64,000 bases of DNA from Pseudoxanthomonas suwonensis 11-1 (GCF_000185965.1 NC_014924.1:124001-188000), one strand, 5' to 3'. Positions 46,889-57,432 are shown, numbered from the stretch's first letter. Program-made: numbers and translations. Notes: generated by a model not told the origin, from the sequence alone.

Positions 46889-47638
46889 TCAGCCGCGGTG
46901 GACCTGGAAGCCGGCGAAGCTCTGCGTCACCGGCATGATCTCCAGCCGGTTGATGTTGAGGTGCGGCGGCAGGCTGGCCACGTAGTAGATCTGCTCGGCG
47001 ATGTCCTCGGCGCTCATCGGGTTGGCGTCCTTGTACAGCGCGTCCGAGGCGGCCTGGTTGCCGTGGGTGCGGACCACGGTGAACTCGGTCTCGGCCATGC
47101 CCGGCTCGATCGTGGTCACGCGCACGCCGGTGCCGTGCAGGTCGCTGCGCAGGTTCAGCGAGAACTGGCTGACGAAGGCCTTGGTGCCGCCGTAGACGTT
47201 GCCACCGGGGTACGGGTACACACCGGCGACCGAGCTGACGTTGATGATCACGCCGCGGCGCTCGACCAGGGTGGGCAGCAGGCGGTGGGTCAGGGTGACC
47301 AGGCCGGTGATGTTGGTGTCGATCATCACCTTCCAGTCGTCCAGCGAGGCGTGGTTGGCCGGGGCGGTGCCCAGGGCCAGGCCGGCGTTGTTGACCAGCA
47401 CGTCGATCCCGGCGAATGGCTCCGGCAGGCTGGCGATCGCTTCGTCCATCGCGGCGCTGTCGCGCATGTCGAACACCAGCGGGTGGACCTTGTCGGCGCC
47501 CAGCATCTGCACCAGGGCATCCAGGCGGTCGGCACGGCGGCCGGTGGCGACCACCCTGCAGCCGGCGGCGACGAACCGGCGCGTGGCCGCCAGGCCGAAG
47601 CCGGAGGTGGCGCCGGTGATGAAGACGGTCCTGGACAT
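46889..47638 (-). CDS. YdfG-like NADP-dependent SDR (3-hydroxy acid dehydrogenase)
   Basis: The 249-residue protein has TGATSGFG (cofactor), LVNNAGLALGTAPA (the A-N-H-A segment is typical of YdfG), NVSSVAGVYPYPGGNVYGGTKAF (Ser, Tyr, Lys triad) and IEPGMAETEF. YdfG reduces malonic semialdehyde and oxidises L-allo-threonine or serine with NADP. AGGAGGA lies about 8 nt before the ATG. It is monocistronic. Confidence 0.88.
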   Translation of the reverse strand: MSRTVFITGATSGFGLAATRRFVAAGCRVVATGRRADRLDALVQMLGADKVHPLVFDMRDSAAMDEAIASLPEPFAGIDVLVNNAGLALGTAPANHASLDDWKVMIDTNITGLVTLTHRLLPTLVERRGVIINVSSVAGVYPYPGGNVYGGTKAFVSQFSLNLRSDLHGTGVRVTTIEPGMAETEFTVVRTHGNQAASDALYKDANPMSAEDIAEQIYYVASLPPHLNINRLEIMPVTQSFAGFQVHRG

Positions 47639-47850
47639 CGTGGATTTCCTCCTGGGGGAAGCCTGCGGATTTTCGCACCATCACGTGACGGTGGCCCGCC
47701 GGATGCCGGGCCCCCGCCTGCGCCGCCCGGGATACGGCAGGAACAGCACCCTGATGCCAGGGGCCGCCGGCAGGCGCAGGGGTCGTGGAGCAATGGGCAC
47801 GGGCCCCAGGGCTTGCCGGGCAAACCCGGGGTGCTACGCCCCGTGCGGAA

Positions 47851-48645
47851 TCACTGCGCCTTGATCGCCACCGCCGGCAGGCCGCCGTTGGCGAGGGCCT
47901 GCTTGGCCTCGGCCAGCTCGCTGGCGCTGCCGTAGGGTCCCATGCGCACGCGATACACGGTGCGCCCGCCGGCTTCGCCGGATTCCACCCGCGCGCTGAG
48001 GCCGAGCATGGCGATCCGGGCCTTCACTTCCTCGGCGTCGTTCTGCGCGCCGAAGGCGCCGGCCTGGAGGATGTAGCGCGCATCGCTGGCCGAGGCCACG
48101 GCGGGAGCCTGGGCCGGAGCCGCCGCCGGTGCGCTGGCGGCCGGCGCCGGTTCCGCGGCCGGTGTACTGCTGGCCGGGGCCGGGGCCGGAGCCGGGGCTG
48201 CCGCGGCCGCGACCGGCGCGGCTTCCTGCACCGCCACCGGATCCGGCGCGCGGCCTTCCAGCGCCTCGCGGGCGCGGCGCGCTTCCTCGCGCTCGATCCG
48301 CGCCTGTTCCTCGCGCGCGCTGGCGGCCAGCTCGGCGTCGGACATGCGCACCTCGTTGCCCGGCAGCACGGTGTAGAAGTCGTACTGCGGGGCCGGAGGA
48401 GCCTGGCGCGCAGGCTCTGCCGGGATATCGGCGATCGCCTCGGTGTCGGCCAGCGGCGCCGGCTCGGCGTCCGGATCGGCACGCGGGCCGAAGCGGACGA
48501 AACCGTCGCCGTCCTTCTTCAGCAGGCCGGGCGCGCCCAGCACCACCACCGCGCCGATCGCCAGTCCGGCCACCAGCCACACCCACGCCGGCCGGCTGTT
48601 GCTGCCGTTGCGTCGCGCCTGGCTCTTGCCACGTCTTGCCGCCAT
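47851..48645 (-). CDS. SPOR domain-containing membrane protein
   Basis: The 264-residue protein has a basic N-terminus, one transmembrane helix (about 17-36), and a Pro/Ala-rich and Glu/Arg-rich linker. Its C-terminal SPOR domain is about 185-264 (YILQAGAFGAQNDAEEVKARI, then VYRVRMGPYGSASELAEAKQAL). SPOR domains bind denuded septal glycan, so it is probably an FtsN- or DedD-like division protein. It lies just downstream of argS on the same strand, an order common in gamma-proteobacteria. Confidence 0.9.
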   Translation of the reverse strand: MAARRGKSQARRNGSNSRPAWVWLVAGLAIGAVVVLGAPGLLKKDGDGFVRFGPRADPDAEPAPLADTEAIADIPAEPARQAPPAPQYDFYTVLPGNEVRMSDAELAASAREEQARIEREEARRAREALEGRAPDPVAVQEAAPVAAAAAPAPAPAPASSTPAAEPAPAASAPAAAPAQAPAVASASDARYILQAGAFGAQNDAEEVKARIAMLGLSARVESGEAGGRTVYRVRMGPYGSASELAEAKQALANGGLPAVAIKAQ

Positions 48646-48678
48646 CTTCTTTGCGTCTCCGTACTGCTGCCTGGTGGC

Positions 48679-50367
48679 TTACATGCGCTCCGGCGCGCTC
48701 ACGCCGAGCAGGCCCAGGCCGTTGGCCAGCACCTGCTGCACGGCCTGGGCCAGGGCCAGGCGCGCGTCGCGCAGGGCGGGCTCCTCGACCAGCACCGGCG
48801 TGTTCGCGTACCAGGTGTGGAAAGCATAGGCCAGCTCGCGCAGGTACTGGGCCACCAGGTGGGGTTCCAGCGACTGTCCGGCCGCCTCGACCACTTCCGG
48901 GTAACGCGACAGTTCCACGACCAGCGTCAGCGAGCCGTCATCGTCCAGGCGGGCGAGGTTGGCCAGGCCGTTGGCCTGGTCGAACGCATAGCCCTTCTCG
49001 GCGCCCTGGCGGAACAGCGCGGCCACGCGAGCGTGGGCGTACTGCACGTAGAACACCGGGTTGTCGTTGCTCTGCTGGCGCGCCAGGTCGATGTCGAACA
49101 CCAGCTGCGAATCGGGCTTGCGCGCGATCAGGAACCAGCGGGTGGCATCGCGGCCGGCTTCCTCGATCAGGTCGCGCAGGGTCAGGTAGGAGCCGGCGCG
49201 CTTGGACAGCTTCACTTCCTCGCCGCCGCGCATCACCGTGACCATCTGGTGCAGCACGTACTCGGGCCAGCCCTTGGGGATGCCCACGTCCAGCGCCTGC
49301 AGGCCGGCGCGCACGCGCGCCAGCGAGCCGTGGTGGTCGGCGCCCAGCTCGGTGATCGCGCGCTCGTAGCCGCGCTGCCACTTGCTCAGGTGGTAGGCCA
49401 CGTCCGGCACGAAGTAGGTGTAGGTGCCGTCGGACTTGCGCATGACGCGGTCCTTGTCGTCACCGAAGTCGGTGCTGCGCAGCCACAGCGCGCCGCCTTC
49501 CTCGTAGGTGTGGCCCTTGGCGCCCAGCTCGCGCACGGTCTCCTCGACCTTGCCGTCGCGGTACAGCGAGCTCTCCAGGAAATAGATGTCGAACTCGACG
49601 CCGAACGCGGCCAGGTCCTGGTTCTGCTCGTTGCGCAGGTAGGCCACCGCGAAGCGGCGGATGGAGTCGATGTCCTCGACGTCGCCGCTGGCGGTGACCG
49701 CGTGGCCCTCGATCTCCACGGTGTCGCCGCGCAGGTAGGCGTCGGCCACGTCCTGGATGTAGTCGCCGTTGTAGGCCTCCGCCGGCCACTCGGCGTCGCC
49801 GGGCTTGAGCCCGCGCAGGCGCGCCTGGGTGGAGCGGGCCAGGTTCTCGATCTGGACGCCGGCGTCGTTGTAGTAGAACTCGCGCTTGACCTTCCAGCCG
49901 TTGGCGTCGAGCACGCGGGCGATGCAGTCGCCGATCGCGGCGGCGCGGCCGTGGCCCACGTGCAGCGGGCCGGTCGGGTTGGCCGAGACGTACTCCACGC
50001 CCGCGGTGCGGCCCTGGCCGGTGGTGTTGCGGCCGTACTCGCCGCCGTGGCGCAGCACCCCCGCGACCTCGCGCTGCCAGGCACCGGCGGCGAGGTGGAA
50101 GTTGATGAAGCCCGGCCCGGCGATCTCGGCCCTGGCGACGTCGTCGCTGGCCGGCATGGCTTCGACCAGCGCCTGGGCGACCGCACGCGGATTGGTGCGC
50201 GCGGCCTTGGCCAGCAGCATCGCGGCATTGGTGGCGAAGTCGCCGTGCTCGCGGGTCTTCGGGCGCTCGATCACGAAATCGGGCGTGGGGGCGTCCGCGG
50301 GCAGCTTGCCGGCGACGCGCAGGGCTTCGATACCCTGGTTGACCAGGGCCTTGAGAAGGATCTTCAC
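48679..50367 (-). CDS. argS: Arginyl-tRNA synthetase
   Basis: This 562-residue class I synthetase has the HIGH-type motif [18 protein letters not shown], the KMSKS-type variant KLSKRAGSY, and the DALR anticodon-binding domain ending [15 protein letters not shown]. The start is a GTG at 50367, and a -10-like TAAAAT lies at 50397-50402 on the minus strand. It is transcribed ahead of the SPOR protein gene. Confidence 0.96.
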   Translation of the reverse strand: MKILLKALVNQGIEALRVAGKLPADAPTPDFVIERPKTREHGDFATNAAMLLAKAARTNPRAVAQALVEAMPASDDVARAEIAGPGFINFHLAAGAWQREVAGVLRHGGEYGRNTTGQGRTAGVEYVSANPTGPLHVGHGRAAAIGDCIARVLDANGWKVKREFYYNDAGVQIENLARSTQARLRGLKPGDAEWPAEAYNGDYIQDVADAYLRGDTVEIEGHAVTASGDVEDIDSIRRFAVAYLRNEQNQDLAAFGVEFDIYFLESSLYRDGKVEETVRELGAKGHTYEEGGALWLRSTDFGDDKDRVMRKSDGTYTYFVPDVAYHLSKWQRGYERAITELGADHHGSLARVRAGLQALDVGIPKGWPEYVLHQMVTVMRGGEEVKLSKRAGSYLTLRDLIEEAGRDATRWFLIARKPDSQLVFDIDLARQQSNDNPVFYVQYAHARVAALFRQGAEKGYAFDQANGLANLARLDDDGSLTLVVELSRYPEVVEAAGQSLEPHLVAQYLRELAYAFHTWYANTPVLVEEPALRDARLALAQAVQQVLANGLGLLGVSAPERM

Positions 50368-50454
50368 GGGGGACCGTTTGTGCGGTTTGGTCGGCCATTT
50401 TACCCGGTCCGCCGCGGCCGGGCGGGCCGGACCCGGGGCGGGGCCGCGATCGCT

Positions 50455-50967
50455 TCAGGCGCCCTGGGCCAGGGCCACCAGCCGGGCCACGGTGTTCATG
50501 TTCCGCGCGGTGCCAGCGGAAGCGGCCGGGACCACCAGTTTCGAATCGGCCATGCCCGAACCGTAGGCGACGTAGATCTCGCGCAGGCCCAGGGCCAGGC
50601 GCTCGTCGCGCTGGTGGCGGACCGCGTCCAGCGCGCCGGCCGGCGGCGGCCCGTCGAGGAAGATCGCCACCGTGCGGTTGCCCGGTTCGCCGGGGAAGGG
50701 ATTGGCAGCCAGCACCGCGGCCATTTCCGCCGGGCTGCGGACCAGCACACCGACCGGCTTGCCGGCGTAGCCCAGCAGGCGCCGCTCCAGCGCCGCCTTG
50801 ACCTTGGCCGGGCTGGCATCGCTGTCGAACACCACGTTGCCGCTGGCCAGCACCGTGCGTACCCCGGTGAAGCCCTCGGCCTGGCACATGGCGACCAGTT
50901 CGGCCATCGGCAGCTTGCCGGTGCCGCCGACGTTGACCGCGCGCAGCAGGGCGATATGGCGGGCCAT
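50455..50967 (-). CDS. DUF1697 family protein
   Basis: The 170-residue protein matches DUF1697 along its length: RHIALLRAVNVGGTGKLPMAEL, TVLASGNVVFDS, PFPGEPGNRTVAIFLDG, then RNMNTVARLVALA. The family adopts an alpha/beta fold with no established activity. The start at 50967 has GGAGG 7 nt upstream. No partner gene is evident. Confidence 0.88.
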   Translation of the reverse strand: MARHIALLRAVNVGGTGKLPMAELVAMCQAEGFTGVRTVLASGNVVFDSDASPAKVKAALERRLLGYAGKPVGVLVRSPAEMAAVLAANPFPGEPGNRTVAIFLDGPPPAGALDAVRHQRDERLALGLREIYVAYGSGMADSKLVVPAASAGTARNMNTVARLVALAQGA

Positions 50968-51056
50968 GGCGGCACCTCCGGGCCTGGGGCGTTCCACTCT
51001 ACCGAGCTCTACCGGGCAATACCCGCGGCCGGGGGCGCAGGCCCGCGCCGCGGCGC

Positions 51057-51731
51057 TCACACCAGCCCGCGCGCGGCCATCGATACCGGCTCGCCGTCGC
51101 CGACCACGAAATGGTCCAGCAGGCGCACCTCGACCAGGGCCAGGGCCTGCTTCAGCCGGGCGGTCACGGCGCGGTCGGCGGCCGATGGATCCGGACTGCC
51201 TGAAGGATGGTTGTGGCCCACGATCACCGCGGCCGCGTTGTGGGCCAGGGCCCGACGCACGACCTCTCGCGGGTGGACCTCGGCGCCGTCGATGGTGCCG
51301 TTGAACAGCTCCTCGAAGGCCAGCGCACGGTGCCGGTTGTCCAGGAACAGGGCCGCGAACACCTCGTGCGGGCGCGGCCGCAGGCGGCGGGCGAAGTAGC
51401 GCCCGGCGGTGGCCGGGTCGGTCAGCGCCTCGCCGCGTTCCAGGGCGGCGGCCAGGTGGCGGTTGCCCAGTTCCAGTGCGGCGGCCAGGGCGCAGGCCCG
51501 TGCCGGACCCAGCCCCGGGAGCCTGGCCAGGGCATGCGCCGGCCGGTCCAGCAGGGCGCGCAACGGGCCATGGGCGGCCAGCAGCCCGCGCGCGGTTTCC
51601 ACCGCGTCGCGGCCCTGCAGGCCGGAACCGAGGAAGATCGCCAGCAGTTCGGCGTCGGACAGGGCCGCGGCGCCGCGTGCCAGCAGCTTCTCGCGGGGAC
51701 GTTCGGTGGCGGGCCATTCGCGGATGCGCAT
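51057..51731 (-). CDS. radC: RadC-like JAB/MPN domain protein
   Basis: The 224-residue protein has an N-terminal helix-hairpin-helix-type region ([21 protein letters not shown]) and a JAMM metal motif with [15 protein letters not shown] and the upstream Glu in [15 protein letters not shown]. The RadC name reflects an old DNA-repair assignment that was later questioned; the activity is unknown. It is divergent from coaBC-dut, the usual gamma-proteobacterial order. Confidence 0.92.
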   Translation of the reverse strand: MRIREWPATERPREKLLARGAAALSDAELLAIFLGSGLQGRDAVETARGLLAAHGPLRALLDRPAHALARLPGLGPARACALAAALELGNRHLAAALERGEALTDPATAGRYFARRLRPRPHEVFAALFLDNRHRALAFEELFNGTIDGAEVHPREVVRRALAHNAAAVIVGHNHPSGSPDPSAADRAVTARLKQALALVEVRLLDHFVVGDGEPVSMAARGLV

Positions 51732-51827
51732 ATGCCCTAGGGTGCCGGTCGCGGGCACGCCCGGGAATCAGGGAAAGGGGAGGCTTGGAGTAAGCTTGGT
51801 GCCCTTTCAAGGTCAGGAATTTCCCAA

Positions 51828-53072
51828 GTGACTGCTTCGGCCACCGCCGCCCTGGCGGGACAGCGGATCCTGTTGTGCGTGGGTGGCGGGATCGCCGCCT
51901 ACAAGTCGCTGGAACTGGTGCGCCGCCTGCGCGACGCCGGTGCCGAGGTGCAGGTCGCGATGACCGCCGGCGCCCAGCAGTTCGTCACCCCGCTGAGCTT
52001 CCAGGCCCTGTCCGGGCATCCGGCCCGCACGTCGCTGTGGGATACCGCCGCCGAGCAGGCCATGGGCCACCTCGAACTGGCGCGCTGGGCCGACCGCGTG
52101 GTCGTGGCCCCGGCCACCGCCGACCTGCTCGCCCGCCTGGCCCACGGCATGGCCGACGACCTGGTCACCACCCTTTGCCTGGCCACCGAGGCGCCGCTGG
52201 CGGTCGCCCCGGCGATGAACCACCGCATGTGGAAGCACCCGGCCACCGTCGCCAACGTCGAGCTGTTGCGCTCGCGCGGCGTGCAGGTGGTCGGCCCGGA
52301 CGACGGTCCGCTGGCCGAGGGCGAGTCCGGTCCCGGCCGCCTGGCCGAGCCCGATGCGATCGTCGCCGCGCTGGCCGGCAGTGCCGCCGCGGCCCCGGCC
52401 GCGCCCGCCACGCCGGGCCTGCTGCGGGGGCTCAAGGTGGTGGTTACCGCCGGCCCCACCTACGAGGACCTGGACCCCGTGCGCTACCTGGGCAACCGCA
52501 GCAGCGGCAAGATGGGCTTCGCCGTGGCCGCCAGCGCCGCGCGCGCCGGCGCCGAGGTGGTGCTGGTCGCCGGCCCGGTGCAGCTGCCGACCCCGGCCTG
52601 CGTGCAGCGGGTCGACGTGCGCTCGGCCGCGCAGATGCGCGAGGCGGTGTCCGCCGCGCTGCCGGCCGACATCTACATCGGCGCCGCCGCGGTGGCCGAC
52701 TACACGCCGCGCGCGTTCTCGCCCAGCAAGATCAAGAAGACCGGCACCGGCGAGGTGTTGGCCCTGGACCTGGTACGCACCCCGGACATCCTGGCCGAGG
52801 TCGCCGCGCGCGAGGACGCCGGGCTCAAGCTGGTGGTCGGCTTCGCCGCCGAGACCGACAACGTCGCCGACTACGCGCGGCAGAAACTGGCCTCCAAGCG
52901 CCTGGACCTGATCGTGGCCAACCGCGTCGGCGTGCCCGGCGCCGGCTTCGAGAGCGATACCAACGCCATGACCGCGTTCTGGCCCGGTGGCGAGCGCGAC
53001 TTCCCCTCCGCGCCCAAGCTCGAGCTGGCCGACGGCCTGGTCGCGCTGGTGGCCGAGAGGCTGCGCGCATGA
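51828..53072 (+). CDS. coaBC: Bifunctional phosphopantothenoylcysteine decarboxylase/synthase CoaBC
   Basis: The 414-residue protein fuses an N-terminal flavin CoaC domain ([41 protein letters not shown]) to a C-terminal CoaB domain ([35 protein letters not shown]). It makes 4'-phosphopantetheine, the CoA precursor. The start is GTG at 51828. It overlaps dut by ATGA. Confidence 0.96.
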   Translation: MTASATAALAGQRILLCVGGGIAAYKSLELVRRLRDAGAEVQVAMTAGAQQFVTPLSFQALSGHPARTSLWDTAAEQAMGHLELARWADRVVVAPATADLLARLAHGMADDLVTTLCLATEAPLAVAPAMNHRMWKHPATVANVELLRSRGVQVVGPDDGPLAEGESGPGRLAEPDAIVAALAGSAAAAPAAPATPGLLRGLKVVVTAGPTYEDLDPVRYLGNRSSGKMGFAVAASAARAGAEVVLVAGPVQLPTPACVQRVDVRSAAQMREAVSAALPADIYIGAAAVADYTPRAFSPSKIKKTGTGEVLALDLVRTPDILAEVAAREDAGLKLVVGFAAETDNVADYARQKLASKRLDLIVANRVGVPGAGFESDTNAMTAFWPGGERDFPSAPKLELADGLVALVAERLRA

Positions 53073-53533
53073 GCGCCTCCCACGTGCTGGAGGTGAAGCT
53101 GCTGGACCCGCGCTTCGGCGACAGCTGGCCGCTGCCGGCCTATGCCACCGGCTCCAGCGCCGGCATGGACCTGCGCGCGGCGATCGAGACCCCGCTGGTG
53201 CTGCAGCCCGGCGACGCCGCGCTGGTCCCCAGCGGCCTGTCGATCCATATCGGCGACCCGGGCCTGTGCGCCCTGGTCCTGCCGCGTTCCGGGCTGGGCC
53301 ACCGCCATGGCATCGTGCTGGGCAACGGCACCGGCCTGATCGACGCCGATTACCAGGGGCCGCTGCTGATCAGCACCTGGAACCGCGGTCGCGAGGCCTT
53401 CACCATCGAGCCGGGCGACCGCATCGCCCAGCTGGTGTTGGCACCAATCGTGCGTGCAGAACTGAAGGTGGTTGATACATTCGCGGCCAGCGCCCGGGGA
53501 GAGGGCGGCTTCGGCCATACCGGCGTCAAGTAG
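53069..53533 (+). CDS. dut: dUTP pyrophosphatase
   Basis: The 154-residue trimeric dUTPase has all five motifs: [45 protein letters not shown] and [10 protein letters not shown]. It removes dUTP and supplies dUMP for thymidylate. It overlaps coaBC by 4 nt and precedes the phosphomannomutase gene by 13 nt, so the three form an operon. Confidence 0.96.
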   Translation: MSASHVLEVKLLDPRFGDSWPLPAYATGSSAGMDLRAAIETPLVLQPGDAALVPSGLSIHIGDPGLCALVLPRSGLGHRHGIVLGNGTGLIDADYQGPLLISTWNRGREAFTIEPGDRIAQLVLAPIVRAELKVVDTFAASARGEGGFGHTGVK

Positions 53534-53546
53534 ACAGGGGGCGGGG

Positions 53547-55889
53547 ATGAAGGAAGAGGACGCGAATCGTCCGGCGAGGGCGCAGGCCCGCCGCGGCGCG
53601 CTCGTGCTTGCGGGCGTGCTGGTCCTGCTGGCGGCGTGGTTCGCCTGGAGCGGCGTGGCCCAGTGGCAGGCGGACCAGCGCCTGGCCGGGCTGGAGCGCG
53701 CCCGCGACCGGATGGTCAAGGACACCGCCGCCGCCGTTGCCGAACAGGCCAGGGCGCTGGGCAGGCAGCTGCAGCGCGAGGAGGTGGCCGCGGCGCTGCA
53801 GTCCGGCGATGCCGGGGCCGCGTCCGCCGCCCTGGCGGAGGGCTGGAAGCAGGCCGAGGCCGCGCAGGTGCTGCGCGGCGACCTGGCCGCCGCCCACGCC
53901 GATGCCGCCAACTTCGGCTATGCCCGCCTGGCCCTGCTGCAGCGTGCGCTGACCACTGGCTCGGCGACCGCCGCGGTGGTGCGGGACGGCAAGAAGGTGG
54001 CCCTCGGCGTGGCCGCCCCGGTCCAGCTGGGCGACGTCCAGGCGGTGGCCTACGTGCGCATGCCGCTGACGCTGCTGACCGTGCCGCTGGAAGCCGCGCC
54101 GGTCCCGGACGGCAGCTACCTGGCCCTGCGCCAGGGCAGCTACAACGTCGCCCAGCGCGGCGACGCCGGCCTGGCCAGCAGCGCCGACGTGCTGTCGCGC
54201 CCGATCGGCGACGAAGGCCTGCGCGCGGCCGCGGCCGTGCCCTATGCCGCCAGCGGACCGTTCGGCCTGGGCGCGATCCCGTGCCTGGCCGGTGCCGCGG
54301 TCCTGGGCCTGGGCGTGCTGGTGCTGCTGCTGGTGGGCATCGGCCGCATGCCGAGCCTGGGCCGTGCCCGCCCGCGCCGCGCCGAGGCCGGCGACGACGC
54401 CCCGACCTTCAGCCAGACCCTGGAGATGGAGGCGCAGAACGCGCCGCAGCCGGTGCGTACCACCGCCACCACCTCCGCGCCGCCGCCGGAGGACCTCGTG
54501 CTGGATCCGGGCATCTTCCGCGCCTACGACATCCGCGGGGTGGTCGGCCCGCAGCTCGACCCGAAGGTCGCCTCCTACATCGGCCAGGCGATCGGCACGG
54601 TGATGGCCGAGGAAGGCCTGGTCGACATCGTGGTCGGCCGTGACGGCCGCCTGTCCGGCCCGGAGCTGGTCGAGGGCCTGGTGGAGGGCCTGCGCAAGTC
54701 TGGCCGCAACGTGATCGACATCGGCATGGCGCCGACCCCGGTGGTGTACTTCGCCGCCTACCACCTGCGCGCCGGCAGCGGCGTGGCGGTGACCGGCAGC
54801 CACAACCCGCCGGACTACAACGGCTTCAAGATCGTGGTCGGCGGGCGCACCCTGTCCGGCGAGGCCATCGTCGACCTGTACGCGCGCATCCGCGACGGCC
54901 GCCTGCGCAGCGACCAGCCCGGCAGCTACACCACCCAGGACGTGGCCGAGGACTACATCCGCCGGATCGCCGACGACGTGCAGCTGGAGCGCCCGCTCAA
55001 GGTGGTGGCCGACGCCGGCAACGGCGTCGCCGGCGACATCGCGCCGCGCCTGCTGGAGGCCATCGGCGCCGAGGTGGTGCCGCTGTACTGCGAGGTCGAC
55101 GGCAGCTTCCCCAACCACCACCCCGACCCGAGCGAGCCGCACAACCTCGAGGACCTCATCCAGACCGTGCGCCAGTTCGACGCCGACCTGGGCGTGGCCT
55201 TCGACGGCGACGGCGACCGCCTGGGCGTGGTCACCCGCGAGGGCCGCATCGTCTACGCCGACCGCCTGCTGATGCTGTACGCGGCCGACGTCCTGCAGCG
55301 CAACCCGGGCGCGATGGTCATCTACGACGTCAAGTGCACCGGGCGCCTGGCGGACTACATCCTGCGCCACGGCGGCAGCCCGCAGATGTGGAAGACCGGG
55401 CACTCGCTGATCAAGGCCAAGATGCGCGAGACCGAGGCCGAGCTGGCCGGCGAGATGAGCGGCCACTTCTTCTTCAAGGAACGCTGGTACGGCTTCGACG
55501 ACGGCCTCTACGCCGCCGCGCGCCTGCTGGAGATCCTCGCCGGCCACTTCGAGTCGCCGTCGGAAGTGCTGGACGCGCTGCCGGACAGCGTCTCCACCCC
55601 GGAGATCAAGGTCCCGCTGGAGGACGGCGAGGACCCGCACGCGCTGGTGGAGGCGTTCACCGCCGCCGCCCAGGCCGAGGAATCGCCGTTCGCCGGCGCG
55701 CGCCTGACCACGATCGACGGCCTGCGCGCGGACTGGAACGACGGCTGGGGCCTGCTGCGCGCCTCCAACACCACGCCGGTGCTGGTGCTGCGCTTCGAGG
55801 CCGACGACGAGCAGGCACTTGCCCGCATCCGCACGTTGTTCCGTACCCAGCTGCAGCCGCTGCTGCCAGGCAAGACCCTGTCGTTCTGA
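53547..55889 (+). CDS. Phosphomannomutase/phosphoglucomutase with N-terminal membrane-anchored extension
   Basis: The C-terminal 450 or so residues form a complete alpha-D-phosphohexomutase: the phospho-Ser loop VTGSHNPPDYNGFK (Ser418), the metal loop FDGDGDRLG, the sugar loop GEMSGHFFFKERW, and the phosphate site LRASNTTPVLVLRF. It interconverts mannose-6-P/mannose-1-P and glucose-6-P/glucose-1-P for LPS and exopolysaccharide. The first 320 residues are unusual: a transmembrane helix (about 16-34), a periplasmic coiled/alpha-beta domain, a second helix (about 241-265) and a Pro-rich linker. P. aeruginosa AlgC has a comparable long N-terminal form. xanA/algC naming is possible. Confidence 0.92.
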   Translation: MKEEDANRPARAQARRGALVLAGVLVLLAAWFAWSGVAQWQADQRLAGLERARDRMVKDTAAAVAEQARALGRQLQREEVAAALQSGDAGAASAALAEGWKQAEAAQVLRGDLAAAHADAANFGYARLALLQRALTTGSATAAVVRDGKKVALGVAAPVQLGDVQAVAYVRMPLTLLTVPLEAAPVPDGSYLALRQGSYNVAQRGDAGLASSADVLSRPIGDEGLRAAAAVPYAASGPFGLGAIPCLAGAAVLGLGVLVLLLVGIGRMPSLGRARPRRAEAGDDAPTFSQTLEMEAQNAPQPVRTTATTSAPPPEDLVLDPGIFRAYDIRGVVGPQLDPKVASYIGQAIGTVMAEEGLVDIVVGRDGRLSGPELVEGLVEGLRKSGRNVIDIGMAPTPVVYFAAYHLRAGSGVAVTGSHNPPDYNGFKIVVGGRTLSGEAIVDLYARIRDGRLRSDQPGSYTTQDVAEDYIRRIADDVQLERPLKVVADAGNGVAGDIAPRLLEAIGAEVVPLYCEVDGSFPNHHPDPSEPHNLEDLIQTVRQFDADLGVAFDGDGDRLGVVTREGRIVYADRLLMLYAADVLQRNPGAMVIYDVKCTGRLADYILRHGGSPQMWKTGHSLIKAKMRETEAELAGEMSGHFFFKERWYGFDDGLYAAARLLEILAGHFESPSEVLDALPDSVSTPEIKVPLEDGEDPHALVEAFTAAAQAEESPFAGARLTTIDGLRADWNDGWGLLRASNTTPVLVLRFEADDEQALARIRTLFRTQLQPLLPGKTLSF

Positions 55890-55894
55890 CGGGA

Positions 55895-55921
55895 CCGCGC
55901 GCCGCCGCTGGCGGCGCGCGG
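55895..55921. terminator. Perfect 12-bp GC hairpin between convergent genes
   Basis: CCGCGCGCCGCC (55895-55906) pairs with GGCGGCGCGCGG (55910-55921) across GCT, 5 nt after the phosphomannomutase stop and 10 nt from the stop of the opposing gene. No T-tract. Confidence 0.6.
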
Positions 55922-55931
55922 ACGAACGGCC

Positions 55932-56612
55932 TTACTGCGTGGCCGCCGCGTCGCGTCCGGCCGGCGTGCCCTTGAGCGCGCGGTAGCGCTCGAGGGTCGA
56001 CTCGATCTCCTCGCCCAGCGCGGCGCGCTGGCGCTCGAAATTGCGCTGCAGCAGCTGGTGGTAGAGCAGCTGGGCGTGGCGCTGGCGGATGTCGGCGGCC
56101 AGCTTGTCCGGCACCTTCTGCCCGGACAGTTCGCGCTCGGCGGCCGTGCGCAGCAGGCTCACCAGGCCCTCGCGCAGGCTGGTGATGTTGTAGCGCGCGG
56201 TCTCGATGCTGTTGTCGACCAGGGTGACGCGCTCGGCGAACACCCGGCGCAGGTCGTCCTCGCTGTCGAAGGTCGACAGCAGGGCCTGCTCGGTCAGGCG
56301 GCGGCTCTCCTCGGCCATCGCCTCCAGGCGCTTGCGCGACTCTTCCTCGGCCTGGGCGGCACGTTCCTCGGGCGTCAGTTCGCCCTGGACCTCGGCGGTG
56401 CGCATGCCGCTGCGGGCGCTGATCTCCTCGCGCTTCCTGCCGGCCGCTTCCGAGGGCAGGGCATCGGCGCAGACGCGCTGCCCGTCCTGGTCCCAGCAAT
56501 AGAGCTTCTTCGCGCCCTTTTCCGGCGGCTTGCCCTTCTGCGCCACCACCGTCGCCGGCAACAGCACGAGCGCCGCGGCGATCATCGCCAACGGCCTGGT
56601 GTAATGCGGCAT
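55932..56612 (-). CDS. Secreted coiled-coil protein (DUF4124-like start), unknown function
   Basis: The 226-residue product has a signal peptide (about 1-24, ending VVAQ). A short segment with KLYCWDQDGQRVCADALP resembles the Cys-pair start of DUF4124-type proteins. A long Glu/Arg-rich coiled coil follows, about residues 70-215. I took ATG 56612; a GTG at 56615 is also possible. It follows pyrE by 25 nt on the minus strand and is probably co-transcribed. It is likely periplasmic; function unknown. Confidence 0.7.
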   Translation of the reverse strand: MPHYTRPLAMIAAALVLLPATVVAQKGKPPEKGAKKLYCWDQDGQRVCADALPSEAAGRKREEISARSGMRTAEVQGELTPEERAAQAEEESRKRLEAMAEESRRLTEQALLSTFDSEDDLRRVFAERVTLVDNSIETARYNITSLREGLVSLLRTAAERELSGQKVPDKLAADIRQRHAQLLYHQLLQRNFERQRAALGEEIESTLERYRALKGTPAGRDAAATQ

Positions 56613-56636
56613 CACGGCAGCCCCCTGCGCTGTCAG

Positions 56637-57296
56637 TCAGCCCGTCTGGTCACAGCCGTAACGGGCCCGGTAGGCCAGCAGCGGCGCGTGGTACGCCGCC
56701 AGTGTGTCGTTTCCGGCGGCGAATGCAAGCAGGTCCGACAGGCCGGCCACGGCCAGCACCGGCACCCCGGCCTCGGCCGCCACCGCCTGCGCCGCCGAAC
56801 GGCGGTCGGAGTCGCCGGCGATCTCCTGGCGGTCCAGCGCGACCACGATCCCGGCCACGGTGCCGCCGGCGGCGGTGATGATGCCCAGCGCCTCGCGGAT
56901 GGCGGTGCCGGCGGTGATCACGTCGTCCACCACCAGCACCTTGCGTCCGGCCAGCGGCGCGCCGATCAGGCTGCCACCCTCGCCGTGGGCCTTGGCTTCC
57001 TTGCGGTTGAACGCCAGCGGCAGGTCGCGGCCGCGGCGCGCGTACTCGCAGGCCAGCGCGGTGGCCAGCGGGATGCCCTTGTAGGCCGGGCCGAACAGCA
57101 GGTCGAATCCGACTCCCGAGGCGTCGATCGCGTCGGCGTAGCAGGACGCCAGCGCGGCCAGCGCGGCACCGCGGTCGAAGCGGCCGGCGTTGAAGAAGTA
57201 GGGCGATACCCGGCCGGACTTGAGGGTGAACTCGCCGAAGCGCAGGGCGTCGGCATCCAGGGCCAGCTGCAGGAAGCGGGTGCGGTGGTCGGACAT
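56637..57296 (-). CDS. pyrE: Orotate phosphoribosyltransferase
   Basis: The 219-residue enzyme has FLQLALDADALRFGEFTLKSGRVSPYFFN at the start region, the PRPP motif VLVVDDVITAGTA and the flexible catalytic loop NRKEAKAHGEGG. It converts orotate and PRPP to OMP. A -10-like TATCCT is at 57326-57331 on the minus strand. It is divergent from the exonuclease gene, a common gamma-proteobacterial pairing. Confidence 0.96.
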   Translation of the reverse strand: MSDHRTRFLQLALDADALRFGEFTLKSGRVSPYFFNAGRFDRGAALAALASCYADAIDASGVGFDLLFGPAYKGIPLATALACEYARRGRDLPLAFNRKEAKAHGEGGSLIGAPLAGRKVLVVDDVITAGTAIREALGIITAAGGTVAGIVVALDRQEIAGDSDRRSAAQAVAAEAGVPVLAVAGLSDLLAFAAGNDTLAAYHAPLLAYRARYGCDQTG

Positions 57297-57432
57297 CGGG
57301 ATCGCAACAGGGGGGGACGTCGGCATAGGATACGGCCGCGGCGGCCCCCGGCGCGCGCAGGACGGTACAGCGGGGCAGCGCCACCGGGCGCGATTGGTTA
57401 GGCTGTCGGCCTGTTTTTCCGGCACGTCCCCC

